This document shows positions 11,906-22,746 of a DNA stretch of 64,000 nucleotides, in pieces. The translations under genes were made by a program, and so were the position numbers. Origin of the DNA: Roridomyces roridus (Eukaryota > Basidiomycota > Agaricomycetes > Agaricales > Mycenaceae); NCBI GenBank assembly GCA_029378245.1, contig JARKIF010000006.1, positions 1,240,001-1,304,000 of the forward strand, read 5' to 3'. Position 1 is the first letter of the stretch. The number at the start of each line of letters is the position of its first letter. The notes under the pieces are model-generated. The model was not told where the DNA came from. It made no database searches and saw nothing but the letters and a program-made list of their open reading frames with translations.

Positions 11906-12552
11906 TCACATTGACACACAAGAAATAGCAGAGCTGCTGAAGTGACGCGGCTTTTTGGCCGTGAACGCACCAGAGACGGATGTCGGCGGCTATGCGACAG
12001 TCAGCAGGGAACCAGAAGGGGCGTTTACTCACGGGTCGTCCATCACCAACACACTTCCTCTTCAGCCGGGCCCGTGAGCTAGACGGCTTCGACTCGTCTT
12101 CGGAAGAATCCTCATCACTCGTCGTAAGAGGCGACTCGGAACGTTTACGACGCTGGAACTTGGTCCTGGGCGCAACAGCACCGGGTGGAAAGTGCTTGGA
12201 AAACTCAGGGTCTTTGAGGTGCGTGTAGTCCTCCGAGACAACGTCCGGCGGGAGGTACTCATTATCGATGGCCCTTGTGATGACTTGCCGAGATATACCG
12301 AAGATGAGGGCAATTTTACGGACAGGCCATTCGTACGCAGATACGATACGGCAGATTGCGCGGCCTTCTCGATTGAGGGCCCGTTCCGAGGGGCTGGGAC
12401 GGATTCGACTCGCATCCCCAGTGTCCACTCAAGCATGCGACTCACCCTCGCGTCCTAGTCTTTTTGACGGGCGTGTTCGTCTTGAAATTGTCGTAAGTCG
12501 GGTTGTCGCGGTCGTCAGAAGCACTCTCGTGGTTTGAGCCAGGCGCCGACAT
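11906..12552 (-). CDS. HTH domain protein, paralogue 3 (SAM-like repeats missing)
   Basis: Exons are 12552-12446, 12393-12033 and 11989-11906, encoding about 183 aa. It has the family N-terminus (MSAPGSNHES, then NFKTNTPV), the HTH segment (REGRAICRIV, IALIFGISRQVITRAI), VSEDYTHLKDPEF and SKHFPPGA, an acidic Ser-rich region, and the TAKKPRHFSSS patch. It ends at a stop within exon 3. The two C-terminal SAM-like exons are absent; the duplicated 5' exon of paralogue 2 begins shortly downstream. It is therefore either a truncated pseudogene or an HTH-only derivative. Confidence 0.6.
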
Positions 12553-12898
12553 GGTGGCGGGAAAGAAGAAAATTGCCGTTTGTCCATGCTTGGGTGCATC
12601 GGATCAAGCGATTACCAAATCAGGTGGCTTCAGCTTCCGCACCACCATCTCGCCGAATGGACTCTGGGCAGGAAGCAGCCTCCGCGGCTGGGACGCCCTC
12701 AAAAAGATCTCTGTGTGCTGTAACACCGAAGGGACCGCCTCCTGGACCTTAAAAACGCACGAAACACTGGCTGCGGCTTCCTCGACGTTTATCTCTCCCT
12801 CGATTCGGGCCAAGATGTACCTTCCTTGCCTTCAAATCTTCTCTCTGTGATTAAACCATCTCAAAACTCCATCTGAAACCTCATTCATGCTCTTCAGC
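12553..12898. promoter_or_regulatory. Divergent intergenic region between paralogue 3 and the metacaspase
   Basis: These 346 bp lie between two divergently transcribed genes and must hold both 5' flanks. A plus-strand open stretch (about 12620-12850) is seen, but it matches no family I know. No clear TATA box was found. Confidence 0.35.
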
Positions 12899-14744
12899 AT
12901 GGGATTTGGAAGACGTACCGCTGTATGGGAACCAATCCAAGCTGGGACGTCTCCGAGTCGACAGGCTCTTCAGCCACTGTGCGTCTCAATAACCTCTTGA
13001 TCTTGCCTTCAATTTCTCAAGTATTCAAGGCCGACCCCTCGTAGCATACTTCCGCCTGGGCACACTCCAAACAAGCTGACCCGAGGACGCCGCCGCCCTC
13101 GCCGCCCGCCTTCCATAGCGCCGTACATCCCAGCCCCTGCGCATCCACTCAGACACCCTGATTCTACGCGATTCATGTACTCAAAGTGCACTGGGAAACG
13201 CCGCGCTGTCTGTGTGAGCTGCCCGAATCCCCTCCTTCATGTCTTGTCTTGTCTCAAGGAAACTCTCACTCGCAGATCGGCATCAACTACCGTGGCCAGA
13301 AACACGAGCTCCGTGGCTGCGTGAATGATGCGAAGCATTGCTTCAATTTTCTTGTCCGTGAGTGCCATCCCTCCCTCTCATCATACATCATTTATATGTT
13401 TCTCCCTCAGGGCGTGTCGGATATCACCCACACAACGTTGTCCTGCTCACGGACGACAGCCCGCACGGCCGCTCTCAGCCCACCCGACGCAATATCCTCG
13501 ACGCGATGAAATGGCTTGTCAGTGACGCAAGGCCGCATGATGCGCTCTTTTTCCAGTGTACATCGAATCCATCCTCGGCCGTGACTCCGCTGAAATGTAT
13601 GTTGGACAGACTCGGGACATGGCGGGCAGACGCCTGATCTCGACGGCGACGAAGTGGATGGGTACGACGAAGGTGCGTGCTACTTATCTTGTCCCACATC
13701 TCCTGCTGTTAACCATGTACACGGAGCTAGTCATCTACCCCCTCGACTTCAAGCGGGCGGGGCATATCACTGACGATGTACGTCCTTCTTTGCTCGACAT
13801 CGGTCCAAATTCCAATCTATGCAGGAAATGCACGCTATCATGGTGACTGCAGTTCGTCCTCTCCCCCGAATATATGCTCAGATGCGGGTACTACAGGTCA
13901 GACCGCTCCCCACCGGATGTCGTCTTACGGTGCGTTAGGCCGTTGGCTGAATCGTCGATGGCACACTAACTATTCGCAATCTCGCTTGTAGGCTGTATTT
14001 GATGTGTGTATTCCCGGACCTCTCATATCTTGACGAAGTCTGAAACTGCCGGCGAAATTTGAAAGTCCTGTCACTCCGGGACTGCGCTGGGTGGGTACAT
14101 CCCCGGATTCAACCCACGTTAACTCACTGATCATGACTCTTCATACAGATCTGCCGTACATCGTAGGCATCCTCCCGCTCCATTGGTATTTGTACCGACT
14201 CGTAATCAAACAGTATAACCATCGCGGCCGGCTCAAGGGGAGACATGTCAGCGCACAGGCTCGAGCGCGCAATGCGACAAGCGCGGATGTGGTCTCGCTT
14301 TCGGCGTGCAAGGACGGGCAGACGAGCGCTGATACCTTTGCGGACGGGGTTGCGGTTGGCGCGGCGAGTCATGTAAGTTCCGTGATCCTCGCGCGTTGAA
14401 GTGATACTGAGTGAGACGTGAACAGGCGCTCATCAAAGTTCTCGGTGCGTTTCTGCTTCATTTTTCCGATGGACTCTGATTGAGTTCCGTGCATTGGCAG
14501 AAATGTATCCGAACCAATCCTACCGCGAGCTGATGCACAGCCTACGGTGTGTGCTTCACTTCACCCTATCCCTCTCTCTTCTAACCATAGCGCGGACAGA
14601 GTGAGCCTCAGACCGAGGTACACGCAAACGCCGCAGCTGGGCAGTTCACATCCGATTGTAGGTTTTCCTTTCTGTGTTCTCAGGGTATCGCTTCTGAGAG
14701 ATGTAACAATTGGTTAGGATACATCGCTCAGGTTTATTTTGTAG
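12899..14744 (+). CDS. Metacaspase (type I, C14 family)
   Basis: Complete caspase-fold cysteine protease cleaving after Arg/Lys, linked in fungi to stress and cell-death responses. There are sixteen exons: 12899-12978, 13030-13213, 13276-13357, 13411-13557, 13610-13672, 13731-13777, 13825-13842, 13897-13929, 13992-14003, 14066-14090, 14149-14162, 14214-14372, 14426-14444, 14501-14546, 14600-14657 and 14718-14744 (1014 bp, 337 aa, frame continuous). A Pro/Arg-rich N-terminal prodomain precedes AVCIGINYRGQ. The catalytic His is in YSGHGG (H168) and the catalytic Cys in DSCHSG (C224). ELRGCVNDAK, GDEVDGYDEVIYP, ACKDGQTSADTF and the ending SSHPIDTSLRFIL match the family. Several exons are tiny (12, 14 and 18 bp). 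The first intron and the start are the least certain parts. A fragment of its 3' end is duplicated at about 34428. Confidence 0.9.
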
Positions 14745-15110
14745 CTGCACGTGTATGTAAATGAATCCCGAACCCCCGATTTGGATCAACGTCCCAAGGT
14801 CTTGTGTTCTCATCGCAAGAACTTCGGCATCCCACGCTGATAGCGGTCTTTACCTGGCTGTGAGATCTATGGACATTGGTCTGCATGGGCGGCGCAAGAA
14901 CTTCGAGACATTTAGAATACAAAGGGCTTTGTGTGTTGTGAGCAGCAGGAGGCTACTCCAAATAATCAAACACTGTTCGACGGTTGAATTTCCAAGTATA
15001 TCCCAACACGCGGAATGTGGCAGGTCACTACGGCAGTGGCCACGCCTGGCGGCCTGACATATAAAGAGCCGGAATATGTGACTTCTTGATATCCACCCCA
15101 CCCCCACCAC
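14745..15110. promoter_or_regulatory. Upstream region of DUF6535 gene 1, with TATA box
   Basis: A TATAAAG motif at about 15060-15066 lies about 50 bp before the ATG. The same motif sits at 34798-34804, also about 50 bp before the ATG of the paralogue. The rest (14800-15050) is shared with 34540-34790, and nothing coding was recognised. Confidence 0.55.
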
Positions 15111-18100
15111 ATGGATTCTCCCCCTCTTGTTCAACGGGTTGAAAATAACCCCCTGGACCTCTCGAGCAAGGGGTGAGTTCACCGTGTGCTTTCTCCTCTT
15201 GATTTCTGAATACAAGTCTAGATTTCTTGAAGAGCTTCACAGTTGTTTGAAAACTGTTGTGCAAGACAATCAGGACCAGATGAGAAGGTATGTATCCCGC
15301 ATGGTACTAGTATGTCCCACTGATGGCCCCAGATTGGTTGAAGACCTCACACCAAAGAAACCCGTGGTTGACCAGAAGACAGAGTTCTGGAATGCATACA
15401 AAGCAGTTTCAGATGAATACGACAAGGACTATCAACAAAAATATGGGACAGATCTGGATACAACCTTGATTTTTGTGTGCCTGCTTGAATGTCTGTCGAA
15501 GATCAACTCTGATTCAATTTCAACAGGCCGGTTTATTTTCTGCGGTTAGCTCAGCATTCATCATCCAAGTTCAACCTCAAATTCAGGGGCCAAATTCCCC
15601 GATCCTGGTATTAGTGGCTGAATGCCTACTTTATATCAGCCTCAGTGCTACCCTCCTGGCTGCCTTGCTGGCCGTTCTGGGAAAACAATGGCTGATGTAC
15701 TATTCTTTGGCTGGTGAAAGCCGAGGAACCATTGCAGAACGTGGGCTGGAGAGACAACGAAAATTTGATGGGCTCCGCCGGTGGAAATTTGACGCCATCA
15801 TGCAGTTGTTTCCCCTGATGCTACAATTTGCGCTGCTCATATTTGCTGTCGCTCTCTCAGTATATCTGTGGACTATTCACCATGCATTGGCAGTCATTGC
15901 TATGATCTTCACAGCAACTGGCTTTATTTCTTACTGTGGTTTCCTTGTATCTGTGGTGGCCTTTGCAGACTCTCCATTCCAAAGCCCTCTTGCTTATCCT
16001 GTGAAGCAATTGTGGATAGCCATTGCTGCTATCCTGGAAAAAGCAGTGCAACTACAAACCTATCAAGAAATTTGGAATAGCATATTAGAAGTAACTGGGG
16101 CCTTCTTCCAAGAACAAACTTTGAAATTGAAAAATGCTTGGACCCATATCCACCCACAGTCTATTCTCCCCACCTCCAGTGACCCCTTCACCACTGTTCT
16201 AGGATCTCAGGTTGAAGAACAGTTTGTCCTTCCTTGGACTGACCCCCTGGTGCCATCCCCAGAGGTTGAAGCAGTTTCATGGATGATTGAAACATCCACA
16301 GACCCCAGGATTCTTTCTGTGTGTGGGGAAATTGTTGTTGATATTCAGTGGCCACCTCATCTAAGAAATCTCCAGTCACTGATGGCTCGATTAAGAGACC
16401 ATTTTTTACAGTGTGTTCATCACCACACAATTGAACACTTGACCAGAGTCTATGGAATTCGTGAGACCATGTCATCCTTGGCCACCAATTTTGGGGGGGC
16501 ATATTGTACTCTGCGTGTGATTGATCCCACAATTGAAGAGATAGAGCACTGGAATAGGCTTCGAGTGCGATCCGGGGTATTTGAAGCCCCGGAAATACGG
16601 AATGTACCGGCAATACGGAATGTACTGGCAATTATAGGTACCGATGTGCCACTAGGCTTTGCAAAAGGCTTCTCTCCATCTGAATTGTGCTTCACCTCTG
16701 ATGTGCAAGCTACTGGTTGGATATTCCATGTAGTTCCGTCCTTGTCATTGCGGAGTTCCGTGTTGAAAGAATTCCTGGAGAGAATTGGGACCAGTATTCA
16801 TTCTTCCCTAATTGCAGATTTCTTGTTTTGTGTCAACTCATTCCTATCGGACAACTATTCAACGCCAGAACACATGGTTCGTGTGCACAAGAAGTAGGTG
16901 TTGATTCAATTACAGACTCAGGATTGGATCTAACTCTTCTCTAGTGGATTGGAAGGCCCATTGTTTTTTCAAATCCTCAAGAATTTGAACACACAAGCTG
17001 GAAATACTGATATACAGGCTGAAGATGTGCTTTCAATTCTCAGAAACATACTGCAGGTGCTGCAGCAAGCTCAGCCGGTGTCAGTTATTATTGTGAGACA
17101 TCATACAGAGCTCACCTGGGTATTTGAAATGTGCCAAACCCTTGCTTCCCAGGAACCAGCAATCGTGGTGGATTCAATAGATCTCATATGCAGGATATTT
17201 AAAGTCATACATATCCATAAGTTGGATACTTCGGAATTTGAAAATGTCATGTTATCTACAGAACATGTTGAGTGGTTATATCAAGCAATAGCTCATGCTC
17301 TGCAATGTGAGCAGAAGCAAATGTTGGAGACAGACAGTGTTGTGTTGGATTCTGAGTCAACCGCTCTCAAACTTGCAAGAGCACTTCTCCAGTGTAGAGA
17401 TGGTCTACATACTAAACCTCCCATTGAAATATTGAAACTGCTTCTGCAACATTTCTCACTCTGTGAGCCATCCAGTTTTTTGGACTGCCAGCAAATTCAA
17501 ACATTCCTCGCTCATGCCAGCAAGAAAGTATGGTTCAACGACATGGATGTGCAGTCCGTGGCACAGAACTTGGATATTTGGCATTTGCTTGGGAAAATGG
17601 CAACTGGATGGGTGAGCATCCAGCGTGTATATTACAATATTGGTCGAAATCTGGCAGATTTGAAAAGTTGGCATCCTTACATCCGTTCAGAGATATTCAC
17701 ATGGTTGAGTCTATGGGACCCATCATCCCGTGGTCCTGACTACTCAACTCAGTCAAAACAATTGACTTCGACTATCTGGGATGTATGGTACATCCAAAAC
17801 AGAGAAGTTGAGAGCAATTGGCAGAAACCAAGACTCCTTGTGTCTACATTGCTGTGTTCAATCTGGGACTCCTTTGCCTTCACAGGTGAACACCATCTGG
17901 ATGCTTTGAGCCCACTGGTCAAATCAACTCTTTGGGCAGCGATGAAAACACCACCGGCAGACCGGCCTTGGCAGCCAGCCCCAATTCCAGCAGATGAAAT
18001 GACAGGATTGAATTTTTCCCTGGGAACCATGATTTTCACTGCTGCAGAGAAGTCAAGGTCCATACCATTACCAAGCCAACAAAGAAAAGATGATGAAGAA

Positions 18101-18259
18101 CCGGAAACACTTGAAACCCTACTGCGGGATTTGGCCGAGACAGTACAAACCTGTGAATTACAAGAAGACGATGACCACTGGACTCAAGTCTGGCAACAGT
18201 TCAGAGTCAGATTGACTCTCTGGAACATACACAAAGTTTTCGCAATGTCTAGTTTGTAG
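15111..18259 (+). CDS. DUF6535 domain membrane protein, copy 1
   Basis: Exons are 15111-15172, 15222-15474, 15527-16893 and 16945-18259 (998 aa). DUF6535 is a domain expanded in mushroom genomes and of unknown function. The conserved core is visible: FWNAYKAVSDEYDKDY, LIF joined to AGLFSAVSSAF across an intron, then the membrane segment LLYISLSATLLAALLAVLGKQW, RKFDGLRRWKF, and two or three further hydrophobic helices to about residue 270. The remaining 700 residues are soluble and predicted helical, without a motif I recognise. The second half is about as long as in the paralogue at 34849-37998. A TATA box lies about 50 bp upstream. The gene directly follows the metacaspase on the same strand. 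Confidence 0.85.
16408..17422 (+). repeat. 1015-bp tract nearly identical to 36144-37158
   Basis: By eye the two DUF6535 genes differ at a single position in this tract (Ala versus Thr in the LARALLQ motif), intron included. Immediately outside they differ every few bases. The sharp edges suggest gene conversion. Confidence 0.7.
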
Positions 18260-19189
18260 TCTGCTAGTAATGAAGGTCTTTTCCGTAGTTTTCCGCTCAA
18301 TTGAAGTCTTGTTTACTCTAGGCGCGTGCGGTCGTAAAAGTATCCCATCAGCCTCAAGTGCCGGATTTGGTGTACCCCGTCTTGCAAGTGAATTGAGACA
18401 ATCTGCCAAAAACGAGGGGGGAATACAATGAGATTTGAGCCCCGTAACCCGTTAACCAGAGCTCGGTGCACCACTGCATTTACTGGGTGCTACAGCCCAG
18501 TCGCTTCCAAGAGGTAGCCAAGTAATTCAAATCCTGACTCAAAGAGTCCACTTTACACCGTTACACAATATATCTATCTACTTAGCACGGAGCAGGGCCG
18601 TCCACCGAGGGACTCGTCTGAGCCGTGGAGAGTCTAGAGAATAACTGTAACCACATTGTCATGTTACCACAAGTGCCACTCCAAAAGAGATATGTGAAAG
18701 TAACCTTCAAAACAGACGTAGAAAACCTGTTCCAAGGATCCCAGGGAATCGAACCCCGCCAAACACTTTCATATATAAGCGGCATTCGGTGCACCTGCGG
18801 ATCCGTCTCTCATATTCTGTTGTTGACCTACATGTCCAGGATTTACCAGGACCAAGATCGCGATCGCGTCCACAGTCGAGACGAAAGAGCCACATCGCGA
18901 CACGCGACCGACCCAAACGACAAGGGAAGGCAAGGGAAGGAAAAAAGACCTTCCTTTTCCGCTCAAAGCATCCCGGGGAATCGAACCCCCCACCAAACCC
19001 AGTCGCATGCAAACAAACGGCGATGCATTAGTACTTGCTTGTAAATTTCTCACTTGCGGACTGTTCATTATCGGGGTATGACAGAGAGCGAAAGGACCTA
19101 TAAGTTACTAACTATCCTTCAAATTTAATAACAGCACACACTGCGAATTCCAATTCCAATTCCGTTCATTCTGTTCCCTCTTCACATTC
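18260..19189. other. Intergenic region with two tRNA-like islands
   Basis: The DUF6535 and bestrophin genes converge here. Minus-strand tRNA-like islands lie at 18735-18806 (B box 18745-18755; the ends GGATCC/GGATCC could pair as a 6-bp acceptor stem) and at 18967-19027 (B box 18977-18987; ends GCATC/GATGC). The second is only about 60 nt and lacks a D arm. No protein gene is seen. Confidence 0.5.
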
Positions 19190-21553
19190 TCACCCCCTCA
19201 CATCAACCAACTCCCCCTCCCCCTCGCCGTTTTCATCCTCCTCCTCAGCAAACTCACTTCCATCCCCTGACGCGGAAACCGACGCCGCAGCCTCCTCAAT
19301 CGACACCTGCGACCCATGGTGCCCTTTCCCTTTGTTGAGATACGGCCTCAACCCCTCACCCTCAGAAGGGGGGAACCACGCATTGAAACACCTCATCCTC
19401 TTGAGCCCGTGAATGTCCTGCTTTATAATCGCATGGCAGAACATGTCGAGGTCGAGGTCGTTGTCATCATAGCCTGTGTGTGAGGTGTGTCAGTTGGGTA
19501 GGAAAGGAACAAACAAAACGCACCGAACGGCTGCTCAATCTCCTCACCCGCAGCCATAAATCCCAGGTAGATGAACGATGCGACCATGACCTATCCTCAC
19601 ATCAACGAATACAATTCCTGAGCGTGGAGGCACGAAACGCACCGCAGGGACCGCGTGAACTCCAAACGCACTGACAAGCTGGAGCGGGAGGAGGAATAAG
19701 AACAGCCAGACGACGCTACATACAAATCAATCGTCAAATCGAGATAAGGAAGACAGAAGAGGAGAGGACGCACTGTCGGATATGCACTGCGTAAATGCTA
19801 CACGCGATGAGCAACATATCTTATACCCTGAGGAATTAGACGTACAAAGGCAGCGGCGTCGTCAGGATCTGTTCCAGCGCTGCAAATCGTCGATGAATGC
19901 ACGTCCGGGACTGAATGCACCAAAAGACTCACTGGCCAAACTAATCTCAAACTGCTGTATCCCACCCAAGACCCCACCGAGACTCGCGCCAGGCACGGTC
20001 CCGCGAAACTCGAGCACCGAAGACCATTCCGACAGTGTGCGCAGGATCTAGTTTGCGTGTCACCGGGAGAACGTTAGGAGAGGATGGAGAAAAGCGACGT
20101 ACCTCCTCAGGGAGATTTTCCCCCTCTTCCCACTCCTCGAGCTGCGCGACGCCCTGTGGGTGGATAGGCCCGACCCACCGACCTGAGCTTTTATTATTTT
20201 TACTTTTACCCTGCGAGCCCCCAGGATTGAGCCACACCGAGCGAAGATAAAGGGTAAACACACGGACCTTCTTTCCCGGTCCTTGCGGCGGAGCTTGGGC
20301 TTCATCACCCTCCCTCTTCCGCGAACCAAAACAACACCCACCCAAAGCCCACCTCCACACACCCGCCACCATCTTCCCAAACTCGATAAACGCCGACGCA
20401 AACGGTATTGAATTAGGATTGATACGCCGAAAGACACCGGCCTCGGGCTTGGGATTCGACGCAGGGAGGAGCGGTTGTGCCGGGGGCACGTGCGGAGGCG
20501 TGGTGTTCCCTGACGTCAGCACCGAGTCGGAGCGAGAGACCGTTTGCGAGATGGTGTTGCTCCGCACGGGTGGGGAGACTGTCGCAGTTGCGGTGGAGGA
20601 GGTCGACGGGCGTTTTGACGCGTGAGATGTGGATTTCGGGGACTCGATGCCTGAGGCTGAGGTGGATGCCGGCTGGGCCGATTGCGGTGGCTATCAGGGT
20701 GTGAGCGACTGGAATGAATGCGGAGAGGCGGTAACACACGTCATGCAGAGGACGAACAAGGTCGTAGAGATCCTCGTAGTAGATGCCAACTTCCCCGCGT
20801 AGGTGGTGTTTCAGCGAAATAGCAAAACTATTCGTGGAATGAATGGAGTAAGTATATATAAATGCGCAAGACGCACGCCACAATAAGATCGAGAGCCATG
20901 CGCTTTTCGGCCATGCATTTGACCAGCTCGGGTTGCGGGAGCGTAGACGGGAGGCTAGTACCCGGGGTCAGTCTCGGCGGCACGTGGATCCAAATGAGTC
21001 GACTGAGAGTCCGCGCGTTACGAATAATGTCGGCCCATGCAGTGCGTCCCATCCAGTAGCGATCGTATCTACTTCGGTATTAGCGCATGAAAAGACATTC
21101 AAAAGAGCGCCCGACCCAGATCCGGCGCGGTAGGAGATGACGAAGCCGATTACCATCCCTGTCGCGGAGTCGGCGGTCAAGTGAGATGGACGAGGGGAGA
21201 AGACAGACCCATGACGGTGAGGAAGACGCTTGGGATTTCGATCGTTCGACCGGTGACTTGCCAGACGTAGACGACCAGCATGGCAAAGAGGGTGTGCAAT
21301 CTGGGGTAATCAGTGCAGTTCCCCGTATGAAAATGAAAGACATACACGACCGCGGGCCATATCTGCCATATGACGCTTCCCCTATAGCAGGATGAAGACA
21401 ATAGCGATGCCTGGGACAGCGAGCGTACCTTCCAAAAGTCCACTTGAGGAACGCGTAGGCGGGAATGCTCGGCACGGCGCCAACCGAGATGGCACGGGGC
21501 TGAAGTGCCGGGAGGAGCGGGTGGTTGCCCGTGTTGGATCGATGACTGCTCAT
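19190..21553 (-). CDS. Bestrophin-like (UPF0187) chloride channel protein
   Basis: Multi-exon membrane protein of the bestrophin family, expected to form an anion channel. Segments in order from the start at 21553: AFLKWTF; SVIWQIWPAVV; LHTLFAMLVVYVWQVTGRTI; GFVISYRAGSG joined across an intron to RYDRYWMGRTAWADIIRN; LSRLIWIHVPP; a low-complexity loop (about 20000-20600) rich in Ser, Pro, Gly and charged residues; LPEE joined to ILRTLSEWSSVLEFRGTVPG; TTPLPFVYSVH; LVSAFGVHAVPA; VMVASFIYLGFMAAGEEIEQPFG; and DDNDLDLDMFCHAII. The two last coding exons are 19590-19525 and 19473-19190. The tail is acidic. These motifs match fungal bestrophins; the upstream splice sites were not all resolved. Confidence 0.85.
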
Positions 21554-22746
21554 GCTTCAACTGGCGTGCTGGATGCGCGTCGCGTCGGCGTGTTGGTGGG
21601 CGGCGATGTCGTCGTCAACGTGGAAAGGAAGAAGAGGCTGACATCATTGATCGCTAACGAAAACTCCAAACATAGTTTGCCGATGGCGATGCCGCTCTTG
21701 CCGTGATTCCACCAGGTAGATTCTGCCAGGTGCCACTGTCCCAATTTCGGGGATACTTACTAGGTTGACTGGAAAGATCAACAAGTAAAAGGGATACCAT
21801 TTTGATCATTGGGCAGGTCACCGACTGGAGTCGAACGAGCGTAGCGCGGAACCCAAGTGGAATTCTGGGCCCAAGGAGCCGGCATCCTCCTCTTTGTATC
21901 CCTTCTATGAGTAGTAACGCTGAGCTGCCCACTGGCTACGCATCTCGCACGAATGAAACAGAAAAAGAAACAAAAGACGCAGCCTTGACTATTCGACCTC
22001 GGGCCCGAGTTGAACCGGAGCTCCGGTCCGTGTTTGTAGTTACACTTCCAACATTCTGCTGGAACTTCTAGGTCAGTACTTAGTTTTGCTGATACGTACT
22101 TCAGAATCAGAGTTGGGCTCCTTCAACCGGCCAGCCGCCCGTCTGCGGCTGTTGCAACTCATCTGCCATGTATATACGACTGTTTCAAAAGAGAAACCAC
22201 TTACACTGCAGGGAGCAGGTGAGGTGAAGATTGCAGTTGACTTTCTATTGGCCAACAAAAAAACACTGGAGGGATCTCGCGAGTCATTCTACCACCTACG
22301 ATCGCGAGATTCCACCCGACCCTACTTGCACCCTACTGCCCCAATTGCATCATCCAATTATCAGATTCTGCTCTCCGTCGTCCAGGACATATTTGGGCGT
22401 GCTCACAGTGTACTTCATTCTCTCACCGACTATACTTACTCCAAACGGATTGAACGCATCAAGATTTTCTTCCTTGTGGCGGCTACTGTGATTAGTAGAC
22501 AACGAAAACAGGGACTTGTGTGTTACGGCGAGTTTCTCGAGCTCTGTGTAACATCCTGATTCCTGACGCTCCTCGTGTGGGAAACAGGAATTCGAATAAA
22601 ATCACACCACTGTGCGATCTATTCCTGCATGAGGTCCATCACCCCTTGATTCAATCAAGCTGCGGGAGAGCGACAGCCCATCGCAGCCACTGACCTGTAC
22701 GAGATATAAAGCCTTGTCTACCAGATGCAACTTCCACGGATCCTCT
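21554..22746. other. Intergenic region upstream of the membrane protein gene
   Basis: No gene was recognised. A 157-codon plus-strand open frame (22086-22559) has no family signature and no Kozak or TATA support. A TATAAA at 22705-22710 lies 42 bp before the ATG of the downstream gene. Confidence 0.4.
22705..22710 (+). promoter_or_regulatory. TATA box of the membrane protein gene
   Basis: TATAAA lies 37 to 42 bp before the ATG at 22747. The spacing resembles that before the DUF6535, secreted-protein and proline-rich genes in this window. Confidence 0.5.

Noticed and set aside
18735..18806. tRNA gene on the minus strand
   Set aside because: The acceptor ends can pair over 6 bp and the T arm is good, but the D arm and anticodon loop do not form. 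It also shares sequence with the interrupted copy at 6068.
22086..22559. 157-codon plus-strand gene
   Set aside because: No recognisable domain, signal or promoter context; codons are not distinct from the surroundings.
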